Assembly (NCBI GenBank): GCA_028641055.1
Contig: CM054060.1
Location: 205,988,445 to 206,052,444, forward strand
Origin: Alopecurus myosuroides
Taxonomy: Eukaryota; Streptophyta; Magnoliopsida; Poales; Poaceae
DNA length: 64,000 bases
Reading direction: 5' to 3'
A program made the position numbers and the translations under genes. Shown piece by piece: positions 21,929-34,616 of the stretch. The stretch's first letter is position 1; every line of letters starts with the position of its first letter. The notes under the pieces were generated by a model. That model did no database searches. It had not been told where the DNA came from and was given only the letters and a program-made list of their open reading frames with translations.

Positions 21929-22622
21929 TTGAGAGGGATTGAGCACCAAATTGATCTTATTCCTGGTTCATCATTGCCAAACCGAGCTCCCTATAGGACA
22001 AATCCCCAAGAAACAAAGGAAATCCATAAACAAGTACAAGAACTTCTAGACAAAAGGTATATGCCAATAGGCCTCTCTTCTTGTGTTGTTCCTGTTATTT
22101 TGATTCCTAATAAAGATGGTACATGGCGCATGTGTGTAGATTGTAGGGAAATTAACAACATCACTATTCGTTATCGTCGTCCTATACCACGTTTGGAAGA
22201 CATGTTATATGAATTAAGTGGTGATGTTGTTTTCTCTAAAATTTATTTGCGTAGTGGTTACCATCAAATTAGGATGAAAAGGGGGTGAGTGGAAAACATA
22301 CTTTAAAACAAAATTTGGTTTATATGAATGGTTAGTGATGCCTTTTGGTTTAACTAACGCACCTAGTACTTTCATGAGATTAATGAACCATGTTTTGAGA
22401 GATTTTATTGGAAAGTTTGTGGTAGTTTATTTTGGTAAAACTCTCATATATAGCCACAATGAACATGAACACATTGATCATATCAGACAAGTCTTGCATG
22501 TGTTAAGAGAAAACAAATTATTTGGTAATCTAGAGAAATTCAGTTTTTGCAAGGATAAGGTCATATTTCTGACATATGTTGTATCTAAACATGGGATAGA
22601 GGTAGATGAATCAAAAAATTAA
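21929..22622 (+). pseudogene. Reverse transcriptase of element H, catalytically dead
   Basis: RT motifs are clear ([46 protein letters not shown]). The active-site motif reads [12 protein letters not shown]: both Asp of the usual Y-x-DD are lost (GK). A frame break lies near 22288. This copy cannot encode active RT. Confidence 0.85.
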
Positions 22623-22646
22623 GCAATTAAAAATTGGCCAATTTCC

Positions 22647-23050
22647 ATGAATGTGAGTCAAGTAAGAAGTTTTAATGGACTTGCTGGTTTTTACAAAAGA
22701 TTTGTGAAAGACTTTATTGCTATTGTTGCCCCTTTGAATGATTTGACTAAGAAAGGTGTTGACTTTGAGTGGGAGGTTGCTCAAGATATTGCTTTTGATA
22801 CTTTGAAGAATAAGTTGATTTTGTATTCATTATTAATGCTTCCAAATTTTTATAAACAATTTGGAATTGAATGTGGTGCTAGTGGCATAGGTAATAGAGG
22901 CGTGTTGATGCAAGATAAAAAACCAATTGCTTATTCTTCTGAGAAATTGTATGATGCTCAATTGAATTATTCTGTCTATGATAAAGAATTATATGTACTT
23001 GTTAGAGTTCTTGAGGTTTGAAAACATTATTTGTGGCCAATTTTTTTTAT
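22647..23050 (+). pseudogene. RNase H N-terminal half of element H
   Basis: The connection block [19 protein letters not shown] and RNase H-like [32 protein letters not shown] are seen. The catalytic GASGIG block follows IEC rather than a strict FDAS-type motif. A stop follows LEV, and homology fades after LWPIFF. The matching C-terminal half ([10 protein letters not shown]) starts at 39638, beyond Element D1. Confidence 0.75.
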
Positions 23051-23109
23051 CATAATAAGCATCAACACTAGGAAAACACATTGATTAATTTGTTAGTGAA
23101 ACAAAATAA

Positions 23110-23480
23110 TAATAGGTTGTGGTGTTCTCTCACAACTCACTCGAAACCAGCAAAGAAGTGTTCACTTACTGTTCCAAAGTGAATAGGATTGAATTACCAA
23201 CAAGTATCAATGAAGAGTGTACCAAGTGTGAGAAGAGAATATCCAAGATATCAAGTGTCACAATGCAAAACAGGGTATTTGGTGGGGTTTGGTTGGAAAT
23301 CCTAACAACACCAAAATAACAACTCCAATTTACTATCTAATGTGATAAAATTCACTAAAGGAACACACTCACTCTGGGAGACAAATGTGGCTTAGCAATT
23401 ATATGGAAGAGATATTGCAAGCACTAGAAAGACACTAGCACATACTCTATGAAAACAGGCACAAGATTGCTCAAATGTCC
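23110..23480 (+). repeat. Diverged direct repeat, copy 2
   Basis: Partner of 17630-18030; the pair brackets the left part of element H and the foldback cluster. It could be remnants of one repeat family or a degraded LTR pair. Confidence 0.55.
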
Positions 23481-23499
23481 ACAAAAATATCCAAGATGA

Positions 23500-24771
23500 T
23501 AAGCTTCCACTAGTGATAGTATGTCTTGGCCTCTTTTTGCTTTTTATCTCTTTCAATTTTTTTGTACTTTTTCAGTGGCCTTTGAATCAACTAGGAGCAG
23601 AAAAATATGGACAAGAATTGATCAAATTGAGCAGCATGTAAGAGCAATAAAACAGCTAGTCTTTGGGTTGTGGTACCTAAAATGTTGCTATAGACTGGCT
23701 GTGGCTAAGGCTTATTAAAGATCAGCACAAAATCCTAGGGATAAAACAGGAGAAAAACAAAAGAAAAACTAAGAAAACAGATAGAGATTTGTGCGCGCGG
23801 TTGTGTGGACTTGCTGCGGTGTGTGCGCGGCGTGGCTTTTTATGCCCACGTGACGAGTATGGCAGCCTGTAGCGCTCGGATTTCCTCCGACAAGGAACAA
23901 AAAGCAACCCGTTGACGCGGTTACAAATTGCGCGTGGCCGATAGTGGATCCGTGTGAAAAAGATGACGAGGCGGTTATAAGCTCCGACACGGGTGTGGTG
24001 GAGAAAATGCGCGCGCGTATATTGTGTATGGACCGAGTCCAGAAGTCCAGGAGGAGTTGGAAAAAAAGTGCGCGCGAGCAGCAATGATTGGGACAGCGCG
24101 TTTGGCGGAGCGGATCGGTATGAGTGCCTCGGCGCGTGCGCGCGTGAATGTGTTTAGGAGGCGGCGCGATTTTGGCGCGTGAACTGCCAACACGGGGTAG
24201 GAAACGCGCGCAATCTGCAACGCGTTTTCAACGCGGTTTAGGAAGGTGGAATTTGGAAGGCGCGCGGTTTCTGTGGGGCTCGGAGTCCGATAGCAAATGG
24301 GAGCACGCGGATATCCAGCGAGTTTGGCACATTGCGCATTGGATTCCGACACGGGCACAGAAGCGCGTGGCCGCAACGCGTCGGTCGACTCGCGCATCCT
24401 GGTCAGATTCCGACAACGATTCGTGCGTCCTGCGGTTACGAAATCGGCTCGGAAGTGGACAAAAGTGCGATGATGTTGGCACACGGGTGCGAATAGGACA
24501 GTACGCGTGCGCGGATATAGCAGCTATGGATAAGATTTTTTTGTGTGCGGAATTTTCAGTATAGATAAAAGATGAACACGAAGAACCCTGAAAAGATAAA
24601 GAAGAAAAAAAATACATGAACGCAAATCAACAGAAACAACAACTAGTAGATGCAAATTGGTGTTGATCTAGACTCTGGCACGAACTAAACCTAATATTTT
24701 GTGGGCCTTTTTCTGGATAGGAAATAAAAACAACTAGACAATGGATAAATTTGCTCACCGAGTAAAACCGA
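23500..24771 (-). other. Internal/leader region of element D1, non-coding, CpG-rich
   Basis: It lies downstream (minus sense) of a PBS and a D-family LTR. The stretch 23790-24510 is dense in GCGC/CGCG alternating runs with ORFs on both strands that match no family I know. No gag or pol was found, so D1 is either non-autonomous or deleted; no left-hand D1 LTR is visible. Confidence 0.45.
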
Positions 24772-24784
24772 GGCTCTGATACCA
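24772..24784 (-). other. Primer binding site of element D1
   Basis: Minus-sense TGGTATCAGAGCC lies three bases after the D1 LTR end, complementary to initiator tRNA-Met. Confidence 0.85.
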
Positions 24785-24787
24785 AGA

Positions 24788-25059
24788 TGGTATGGGGTGG
24801 CCCGATCTTCTCAAAGAGAGCTCTCTCTCTTTGTGGGTATTTTCTGGATTTTGTGATAACTAGTGCTACACTGAGACCTCTCACTTGGATGACCCATGTT
24901 GCCAATGCAACAACAATCAATCCTTTCGATATTCTCAACTACACACTCTTGCACACGCAATCAAAGATCACGAGTGGTCCTGTATCCCCTTATTCCCAGT
25001 GGAATAACGAGATATCACGCAACTTTGCAGGTATACTTCAACATGAATGCTTAGCAGCA
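24788..25059 (-). repeat. D1 LTR, 3' part (split by Element 3)
   Basis: Matches D-family LTR 3' sequence (GGAATAAGGGGATACAGGA, AGAGTGTGTAGTTGAGAATA, GGGCCACCCCATACCA). It is interrupted at 25059 by Element 3; the rest is at 38986-39637. The reassembled length is about 924 bp. Confidence 0.85.
25055..25059. repeat. Target-site duplication (left) of Element 3
   Basis: CAGCA, identical to 38981-38985. Joining the flanks restores a continuous D-family LTR. Confidence 0.92.
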
Positions 25060-28000
25060 TGTCGCACCCGGACTTCTAAAGGATACTCGCCGTTCCGTTG
25101 AACAGTATTAGATTGGATTACGGGGCTTACCGGCACCCGCTTCCTCTTACGAGTAGGCCCACACACGTATGTGTGACAACCACCCCCTATCTGTTTAGCG
25201 TCGACGTAAACTATCCCATAGAAATCAGGATACTACCATTGACGTACTTCATAGCATACACACATGGTACGTCAACGGCGTTGAACAAAATGATAGCACA
25301 ACATATCTCTAAGACACAAAAAAGGGAAATAAGTTGCAATTAGCTCTCACTAGAGCAGAGATAGCAAATACAATCATCCAGAGGACACATGTCCCAACAT
25401 AACATCATTACATCACAGCGGAAGCATTCAACAGGTCTGAGTACAGACAAGATCCAAATAGGCTTAAGAAGCCGGAAACGAAAAGACGGAGCCCATCCAC
25501 GAAGTCTCAGATCCTGCCCGGGTCCGCTATCTACTCGTCAGCAGCCTCGTCTAACTCCACGTAGTAGCCACCATGGGGATCCTCGGAAACGTAGTCTGCG
25601 GAAAACCACAGCCCCAAAGGGGTCAGTACATAAACGTACTGGCAAGCAAGACTCACAGTTCACCAAAGTGTAACCCGTCAACACCAAGCACAGATGCTTT
25701 GGGTTCAACGGAAGAAAGGGGATATAAAAGGTGCTGCAACTGGCTGCTCTAACCAACTACAGAGTTACTACCACTTTCGGCTAACAGAAAGAAGATAAGA
25801 TAGCGTATCGTAACCAACTATAGCTAACCACCAAACAAACCCATCCTGGATCTCGCCCCTTATCCAAAGAAGCAATCCGAGGATAACTCACACAGTTGGA
25901 TTAATGATGGTTCAGGTTATTGTGTCAATAAACCTATTACTAGTCAAGTTATTATAGTTAGGTGTAAGTTGTCTGAGTACTTGTTAGCCAGTACTTTCAC
26001 CAAGTCGTCACATAACCGCGGACAACACGGCTTCTCGAGAAGATTCATCCCTGCAGGGTGTGCTCCAGTAGCCGTACACACTCAAGCCACCAACTAAAAC
26101 TCAGGTTGGCTTGACATGACTCGAACCATCACTACACTCTGTACTAGGAGCCACAGAGCTATAAGGTCCCAGCCACGCAGCCGAATACTCAGCGCAAGTG
26201 TGCAAAACTCCCGCAGGACGCAACACCCCGGCAATACAGGCCTCGCCCTATATGTGTGCGTCATCATCATCATCAGTAACCATGGGAGCGACCCATTCAT
26301 GCGTATGAGCCAAATGGAACACCCGAACTAAGTGTGGCTCTTCGGACAAACTGCGGATCAGATCAAAGTCGAGGGGGGTTCCATACCACCACCCGGATGC
26401 GGTGAGCACGCTCATCATGGATCGGTAGACAAGACCCTTTTCCTAATTAGGGTCGACACTAGCAGGCCTCAAAACCACGCCGGGCCTCCTGCCGGTGCCT
26501 TATCATCATATTATTATTACCCAAGCATTGACAGGTTGATTGTTTAACATCGAGCCCCAGAACATAATAGAAATATGATAACAGAAAGTAACTGACAGCA
26601 GACTCGAGCAAAACAACCCTAAGCATGCTAGTAAGACACGGGCTCAAACAACGGGGTTATGGGAGTGGAGGTGAGGCGATATCAGGGTTAAAGGATACAT
26701 GTGATAGGTTCGTAACAGAAGCAACTACTCATATGGCTGGCAGAATAGACAACGGAAAGTATCGGTATCCAATGTTGAAAGGAACACGATGGTTCATGTG
26801 AGTGAATACTTGCCTGCAAGCTCAGCAGCCTCGTACTGAGCTAAAACCTCTGAAGGGGTGTCGTAAAGATCGTCGGTCTCAACGTCGTCGTCTATTCGAG
26901 AAGAAGCAAACAAACAACGCAGAGAACAAACAATCAATAACATGGCATAGTGCACAATCATGGGATGATGCATGACCATTTAATTGATGCATCAAAAATA
27001 AACTAGTTGCCATGGTAACACAATTTAAATGGACCCACATGCAAGTTGAGTTGCATATGAAAAGCCCATGCATTTAGGTTGAAATAATTGTTTTACAACT
27101 AATCAACAGGTGAAAGTGGAATAGCATGATGCATGGATGAGGAAAACAGAAAAATAACAACAATAGAATCAAATGGAGTTAAGGTTTACCAATTTAGAAA
27201 TTTATTTATTAAATTAGGGAATTTTGGTTCCTTAAAGGGATTACACCAATAGTTGTTGTTTTCACCAATTTAAATTGTGCACAATAATTAAAAAAATTCA
27301 TATTTGAAAAGAATACAAAATTTTAGTTGGATTACATGTTTCAAATATTGAAAAAGGAGTTAGGATGAATTTATTATGATTGAAACAATATTAAACAAGT
27401 TTTAAATGAATTTAAAACAAGCATGAATTTTATTTGAATTTTATTTGTTCAAAACATAAATTCAAATTCATATTTGAAAATTTTATACTTTTCTAGGTTG
27501 AAAACATATTTTGCATGTTCAAAAATAATTTAATTTGAGCAAGTTATTAATTTGGCAATTTTAGTTGCATTAAATAAGAAACAGTTGTTTTCAGCAATTT
27601 AAATTATTCAAAACAGCAAACAAAGTTGATATTTGCAAAGTTCATGAAAAATGGGATGGAAAACATATTTTACATGTTGGGATTGGATTTGAATTGCCCA
27701 AGTTATGAATTTTGCAATTTAAAAGGTTTAATTAAAGCATTGAATTATTCCACCAATTTTAATTAGGAAAAATAGTGAACAAATTGCATTGAAAAGGTTG
27801 AAAACATGTAGCAAATGTTTCACTGAACATTTTGAACTATTAAACATAATTTTTGGGTTATTATTGAATTTATTAAGCAAGTTTTTATAATCATTCTTAT
27901 TCTGCCTATTTTAGTAAACAGAGGGAAACATGCTCAAAATTAATTCAATAGTGACCAAATAAAATACCAATGTGTAGAGTTTGTTAAGACAAATTTTTAG

Positions 28001-29592
28001 AGCCCAAGTTTGCTTAAATTGGATGAGCAGAACTAAAGTTATGAAATTCCAAAGTTTCCACTTTTTATTGCATTTTCAGTAATTATTTATTTAGTGCAAA
28101 AATTAGTGCAGAAACATATTGCAATTTTGTTACTACTAGAAAGAGCACAAAAATTTGAATCCACAGAAACTTGAATTACTCAATTTGGAGCAAGATTCAA
28201 TTTTTAATGGATTTTAGACTTAATGGATCAGATATGGGTTTCTGAGATTTCGGGCAGAAAAGAAAAAAACAGGAAATAAAAGGGTGGGGGGCTTGGGGAT
28301 CGAACCTGTGACCTGGGAAGTGCGCGCTAGGGTGTGTGCCAGTTGGGCTGTTGCTTGCTTCGTGACAGGTAAGGGGCAGGTGTGTGTATATGCTTATTTC
28401 TGCGCGCCAAACTGAACCTAACTGAATCTCTGCATCTCGCAGGTTGCGGTTGCTGCGCTGCAACTCGACGGAGGCGAGCGAGGGCGGACGGACGGCGAGC
28501 GAGGGCGGACGGCGGCCTGCTGCGGTGGCTCGCCGCCGTGTGCTGCGGTGAGGGAAATCGGAGGAGGGGGAAAACGAGGGAAGAGGAGCGGCTTACAGAG
28601 GGGAACGGAGGGAGGCAGGGAAGGAGCGCTCGGTGGAGGACGACAGGGTGCGGCCGGCGGCGAGAAATCGGATGGCGGCGGAGCTCTGGACGCTCCCGGC
28701 GGAACCCGAGGGGATGGCGAGGACGAGGGGGACGAGACCTTCTCATTCCCGGCCCTAGCACTGCTGCTAGGGCACCGCGGCGGCGGCGCTCGCCGGAGGG
28801 AGGCGACCGTGATGAAGCTCTCGGTGGGGAACAGAGAAAGCGAGGGGGAGAGCAGCGGAAGAGAGAGGGCGGCTGTGCGAGGGAGAAGGAGGAGGAGGGA
28901 AATTAGGGCAAGGAGAGGGAGCTCGAGGGCAGTTAAGAGGAGGAGGTGGAGCTCGATCACCCGTTCATCTCTGAACCTGCTACGTGGCCACCATGGATGG
29001 AGGTCGTACACCGTACGGAGGAAGAAGACAACCGTGAGGGGGGTACGGGCCAGGAGCACTTGGGCTGGCCCAAGGTGGGCTGGATGCCTTATTCCCCCTC
29101 TCCTCTTTTATTCTTTTCTGTTAATTAATTTTTTTTCAGATTTGGGAAAAGAGAGAAAACAAATGGTTCTAGGGTTAGCAAAATTTGGAATAAATTGTAT
29201 TGTTGAAATATTGTGATAGCAACAAGTCCACATTTGGTTTACCAAAAATATTTTAAATATGTTGCTTGTTTGAAAAATTAAATGAATTGAGCCATTTGTG
29301 GTATCAAAATAAATAAATGAAACTTAAGCCAATTTAAAGATTTTGATCCCAAGTTTTAGTGGAACAATTTGTTTGTTTGTTTTGTAGTTTTTATTTGACA
29401 CAATGTAACATAACAAGTATGAACCACAATTGAATTTTTGTTTTGGAATTCAAATAGAAATCAGATGGAAACAATTGAAATCAAATGCAAAACAAATGCA
29501 ACCAAAAGGCAATGGTTATGATGACATGATGCAAACATAAATAAACAAGAAACAAACATCTAGGGGGAGATTTTCATACTTGGGATGTTACA
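25060..29592 (-). repeat. 3' LTR of Element 3 (4533 bp)
   Basis: Homologous to 34617-38980 but 169 bp longer because it retains a segment near 27300-27490 that the 5' LTR lacks. It contains a tRNA-like module (B-box GGTTCGATCCC at about 28306-28296; A-box-like CAGCCCAACTGG at 28350-28339) and a GC-rich block at 28440-29060. Confidence 0.93.
28290..28355 (-). other. tRNA-like module in the 3' LTR of Element 3
   Basis: Sense-strand CAGCCCAACTGG (11 of 12 to the A-box consensus) precedes the perfect B-box GGTTCGATCCC. The 5' LTR has the same module at about 37685-37750. There is no cloverleaf pairing in the acceptor arm. Confidence 0.5.
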
Positions 29593-29607
29593 AAACGCCC
29601 CCCCTTG
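29593..29607 (-). other. Polypurine tract of Element 3
   Basis: Minus-sense CAAGGGGGGGCGTTT directly before the 3' LTR, identical to Element 2. Confidence 0.75.
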
Positions 29608-29629
29608 AAGGAATCGCGCCCCGAGATTC

Positions 29630-31744
29630 CTACTGAGAAAGGAAAAGGTTCGGATACTTCTTGCGAAGATCCTCTTCGGTCTCCCACGTTGCCTCTTTAT
29701 CGGAATGATGGGACCACTGCACCTTCAAGAACTTGGTGCTCTTGTTGCGAGTCTTACGCTCGGTCTCATCGAGAATACGAACAGGGTGCTCCTCATAAGA
29801 TAGATCTTCTTGCAGTTCAATGGAATCATGATCAACTGCACGCTCTGGATCTTTGAAACACCTCTTGAGCTGTGACACGTGAAACACATCGTGCACCTTG
29901 GATAGTTTTTCTGGAAGTTCAAGACGATAGGCATTTTCCGCACGCCTTGAGAGAATGTTGAAAGGACCAATGTATCTTGGTGCAAGTTTTCCTTTCACAC
30001 CAAAACGATGAGTGCCTCTGAGGGGAGTTACACGGAGATATGCCTTGTCACCAGGTGCGTAGATCATATCCCTGTGCTTGCTGTCATAGTAGCTTTTCTG
30101 ACGAGACTGAGCAATCTTGAGATTGTCACGAATGATGCGAACTTTCTCTTCGGCTTCCTTAACAATGTCAGGGCCTAAGAGTGAACGTTCACCAGCTCCA
30201 GACCAATTGATTGGACTCCTGCATCTGCGGCCATAGAGAGCTTCAAATGGTGCCATGCCTAGGCTTGCCTGGAAGCTGTTGTTGTAGGAGAATTCAGCAT
30301 ATGGAAGGCATTCCTCCCATTTCATGCCAAAGGAGAGACCACATGCTCTGAGCATATCCTCGAGAATCTGATTGACTCTTTCGACTTGCCCTTGAGACTG
30401 AGGGTGATAAGCTGTGCTGAACAGAAGTTTGGTGCCCAATGCTTCTTGAAAACTCTTCCAGAAATGAGAAGTGAATATACTTCCACGGTCTGAGCTTATT
30501 TCCAATGGAACACCATGAAGAGGAACAATCTTTGCTGTGTAGAGCTCTGCTAACTGGCTAGCTGAGATTGTTTCTTTGACAGCAAAGAAGTGAGCTACTT
30601 TAGTGAGACGATCAATAACAACGAAGATTGCATCGTTGCCCTTCTTGGACCTTGGAAAACCAGTAACGAAGTCCATTTCAATCATGTCCCACTTCCACTC
30701 AGGGATTTTCAGAGGTTGGAGAAGACCGGCTGTTTTCTGATGAACTGCCTTAACACGTTGACAAACGTCGCATTCAGAAACGTATTGAGCAATTTCACGT
30801 TTCATGCCAGACCACCAATACAGCGTCTTGAGATCCTGGTACATCTTTGTACTTCCAGGGTGTATGGAAAGAGGAGTTTCATGAGCCTCCTTGAGAATAA
30901 CATCTTTGAGACTTTGAATTTGAGGAACTGCAATGCGTCCTTCGAAGAACACAGTTCCCTTGTCATCAATTGAGAAGCACTCATACTTCACATTGCCTGC
31001 TTTGATGTTATTTGCGATCTTCTTGATCTCAGCATCACGAAGTTGTTCAGAACGAATCTTGTCCTCGAGAGTTGGACTGGCTGTCAAGTTTGCAAGATAA
31101 CCTTGAGGAACAAGACCAAGGTTCAGCTTCTGGAATTCTTCATGAAGTGGAGGTTGGCTTTCCATGATCATGAGATTATTGCAATACGACTTGCGACTGA
31201 GAGCATCGGCCATAACATTAGCCTTGCCTGGAGTGTAAGAAATGGTAAGATCGAAGTCTTTGATCTTTTCAATCCATCTCCTTTGCCTGAGGTTTAGATC
31301 TGGCTGAGTGAAGATGTATTTCAGACTCTTATGATCGGAAAAGATTTCAGTGCGATTACCCAACAAGTATTGCCTCCATTTCTTGAGGGCAAACACAACT
31401 GCTGCAAGTTCAAGGTCATGTGTGGGATAATTGAGCTCATGTGCGTTCAACTGACGTGAAGCATAAGCCACAACTTGACGTTCTTGCATAAGAACTGCTC
31501 CTAGACCTTGGAGAGAAGCATCACAGAATATCTGGAAAGGTTTGGTAGTATCTGGGCCAACCAGAACTGGTGTAGAAGTGAGTTTAGTCTTCAGGAGATT
31601 GAAACTTTCATCACATTGTGGAGACCAAACGAACTTCTTGTCCTTCTTTGTGAGATCAGTGAGAGGTTTGGCAATCTTGGAGAAGTTTTGGACGAAACGA
31701 CGGCAATAGCTAGCCAAACCAAGAAAACTTCTGACTTGCTTCAC
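29630..31744 (-). pseudogene. pol: RNase H, integrase and chromodomain of Element 3 (after a frameshift)
   Basis: This is a 704-residue open stretch starting [17 protein letters not shown]. It contains RNase H ([18 protein letters not shown]), the integrase zinc finger ([11 protein letters not shown] through [10 protein letters not shown]), the core with SSDRGSIF and GQVERVN, and the chromodomain-like tail. It is nearly identical to Element 2 but keeps Glu where that element has a stop. It is out of frame with the upstream RT because of an extra base near 31876, so no full polyprotein is encoded. Confidence 0.88.
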
Positions 31745-31853
31745 CGTCTTAGGAGGTTTCCAATCAACAATTGCCTTAACCTTTTCTGGATCAATGGCTA
31801 TGCCCTTGGCAGAGATGACATGACCAAGGTAAGCAACTTCTGGAATCCAGAAC

Positions 31854-32948
31854 TCACATTTGGAGAACTTGGCATATAAGACGATGCTCGCGAAGTTTCA
31901 TGAGAGTGAGACGAAGATGTTCTCCATGCTCTTCCTCAGATTTTGAGTAGACCAGAATGTCATCAAGATATACCACAACGAACTTGTCGAGGTATTCATG
32001 GAAGACAGAATTCATGAGTCTAGAGAATGTCGCCGGTGCATTGGTGAGACCAAAGGACATGACGGTGTATTCATATAGACCGTACCGAGTGGTGAAAGCT
32101 GTCTTTGGAATATCTTCCTTTCTGATCTTTATTTGATGGTAACCCATCCTCAAGTCCAGCTTGGAGAATATTGAGGCTCCAGCAAGTTGATCAAAAAGAT
32201 CATCGATACGAGGAATTGGATACTTGTTTTTGATGGTTTTCTCGTTAAGAGGACGATAGTCAACAACGAGTCTCTTTGTTTGATCCTTCTTCGCAACGAA
32301 CAGAGTTGGGCAACCCCAAGCCGAGGAACTAGGTTGAATGTAACCTTTCTCCATGTACATATCGATTTGCTCCTTCAACAACTTCAGTTCAGGAGGAGCT
32401 ATCTTGTATGGATGCTTAGAGATTGGAGCAGTGCCTGGTTCAAGTTCGATCACGAACTCAACTGCTCTGTCAGGAGGCATTCCTGGCAATTCTTCTGGAA
32501 AGACATCGGGGAATTCACAAACCACCGGAATAGTTTCAATAGATGGTAGAGGATTTGCATTGAGAGTGTAGAGTTGAACAACTGGATTTTCAGCATGGAA
32601 GTAGACTATCTGGCCAGAAGGGTGTGTGATTTTGACAGACTTAGCAGGACAATCAATGACTGCTTTGTTGGCTACCAGCCAATCCATCCCAAGAATGACA
32701 TCAATATCTGAAGAGTGGAGAGCTATCAGAGATGCCTGGAATGGAAGGTTTCCAATTGTGATCTCGATGTTCTGGCTAACTTTATTGCTTTGCCAGCTAG
32801 ATCCCGGTGATTTCACTAGGAGAGGGATAGACAACTGTTCGAAGTTGATTCCACTGTTGTTTGCAAAGCATTGAGAGATGAAAGAGTGTGAAGCACCAGA
32901 ATCGAACAAGACTTTAGCACGAAACGAGTTCACAAGAAGTGTGCCCAT
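31854..32948 (-). pseudogene. pol: Protease and reverse transcriptase of Element 3
   Basis: A 364-codon stretch with protease [10 protein letters not shown] and RT motifs up to YLDDILVYS. The frame is lost at HRLICQ, where Element 2 reads on as [12 protein letters not shown]. The upstream join to gag is also shifted by one base near 32955. The protease differs clearly from Element 2, whereas from about 32525 toward lower coordinates the two are near identical. Confidence 0.85.
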
Positions 32949-34008
32949 TACAACTTCTGAGATTCTTCTGCTCCCTGGGCCTTGACATGGTTCACCCTCA
33001 CAGTTCTCAAGACAGACTTGTTCCTGTTGCGGGGCCTAGGCGAAGAAGTGTGTACCATCACATGATTGACCTTAGCGATAGGTAGTGATGGTAGCTTGTT
33101 CTGCGGGCACTTGTAGGAGTAGTGTCCTGATAGACCGCACTTGAAGCATGTACTAGCAGAACGAGGAGCTGTTGGACTTGGCTGAGATGGAGCACCTCCT
33201 GAAGATACCACTGGGGTGGGAGGGAGGGCAAGAAATCCTGCCGGGCTTGGCAAGCAGATGGGCGGTGTTGGAGTGGTATATGGAACCCAAACTCTTCGTT
33301 TTTGTGGAGGCATGATAGCTTTTGAGAGATTAGCCTGTTCACGAGAGTGCTTACGAGATTCCTCAACCAATTTGCGCCCATGCTCTTCATTTAGAGCGAT
33401 GTTGATGAGGTCCTCAAAATTCTTGGCCTTGACGTTGGTGAGAGCATACTTGAGTTCCGGGTTGAGACCCCTGCGGAACTTTGCCATCTTTCTCGCTTCC
33501 GTGGAGATTTCATCTCCGGCGTAGCGAGCCAGACGATTGAACTCTCTTTGGTATTCGAGAACGTCCAGATTGCCTTGTGTGAAAGAATAGAATTCCTCAC
33601 GCATTTTCTCCATGAGCCCATCGGGAATGTGATGGCGCACGAAGGCTTGCTTGAAATCCTCCCATGTGATTGCCACACTAGACCTCTCATTTCTTGGAAA
33701 TTCTCCCACCAAGACATGGATTGTCCACGGAGAAGGTAGGTCACGTAAGGAACACGGTCCTCGTCAGCCACATGAGCTACCATAAGAGTACGGTTCATTT
33801 CACGGAGCCAGTCATCAGCATCCAATGGCTCGGAGGAGGTATCAAACGTGCGCGGATTGAGCTCAAGGAACTCCCGAATAGACACCCGGGTGTTGCCATT
33901 ACTCCCAAGGTCTTGGTTCTGCTGCATCTGCTTTATAACTTGTGTCATCTGAGACAGCACTTTCCCCATCTCAGGTGGCAGTGTGGGTTCTTCGTCACCA
34001 CTTTCCAT
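32948..34008 (-). pseudogene. gag: Gag of Element 3, frameshifted
   Basis: The first frame (33391-34008) starts MESGDEEPTLPP with VSIREFLELNP and PLDADDWLREM. The homologous frame then switches near 33685 to 32948-33712, with AITWEDFKQAFVRHHIPDGL and zinc knuckle CFKCGLSGHYSYKC. The gag ATG is preceded by CTTCAG then G, an acceptor-like context matching Element 2. The sequence is well diverged from Element 2 gag. Confidence 0.85.
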
Positions 34009-34601
34009 CCTGAAGAGGATACCAAGATTAACACACTAACCGGATAACAAAATCCAATATAAGTGCTTAAAAGGATTACTTCAGACGGTAAGTCGACAGC
34101 ATAGAACAAGGATGGAGGTTAACAACGGATCAACAGATAAGTTGTTACAACGGAAGAGAAGATTTGTGAAGGACGATATCGAAGCAACAACTGGGAAACA
34201 GGAGACCACAAACACCTGAGGTACTACGGAGAAAACCCATCCGGGCTTCTAAAGGATCAATATCTACTGCTTAAGGAATAGAGGATCTGCTTCCGGGGCT
34301 TACACGCCTCCGTTCTCAATCGTGAGTAGGCAACATGATAAAGCATGTCACAACCACCTCCATTCCTATGGTCTAGTAGATATAACCATCCTAGAGAAAC
34401 CAGGATTCGTGAAATCCTAACTTGAAAGTTTAGGTGAGGAGAGAAAACAACGTTGCACTTCCTTACCAGAAAAAGGGAGGGTGGGTGGGGAAAGAAATGA
34501 AATGGCAGAATTCCTACTCTCACGTTTCATTTTTCCTATATAGCTACAAAATAGTTTCTAGACTCAACTGCGACCAGTAAAAGGGATCCTACAGGCAGAC
34601 A
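34009..34601 (-). other. Untranslated leader of Element 3
   Basis: A short leader between PBS and gag without any extra ORF. The segment 34190-34601 is closely similar to the Element 2 leader. It ends in an acceptor-like CCTCTTCAG. Confidence 0.6.
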
Positions 34602-34614
34602 GGCTCTGATACCA
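34602..34614 (-). other. Primer binding site of Element 3
   Basis: Minus-sense TGGTATCAGAGCC, two bases from the LTR end. Confidence 0.9.
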
Positions 34615-34616
34615 TT

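Noticed and set aside
24148..24617. Overlapping plus and minus ORFs of about 130 codons
   Set aside because: CpG-rich composition on both strands, no family resemblance and position in an LTR-element leader.
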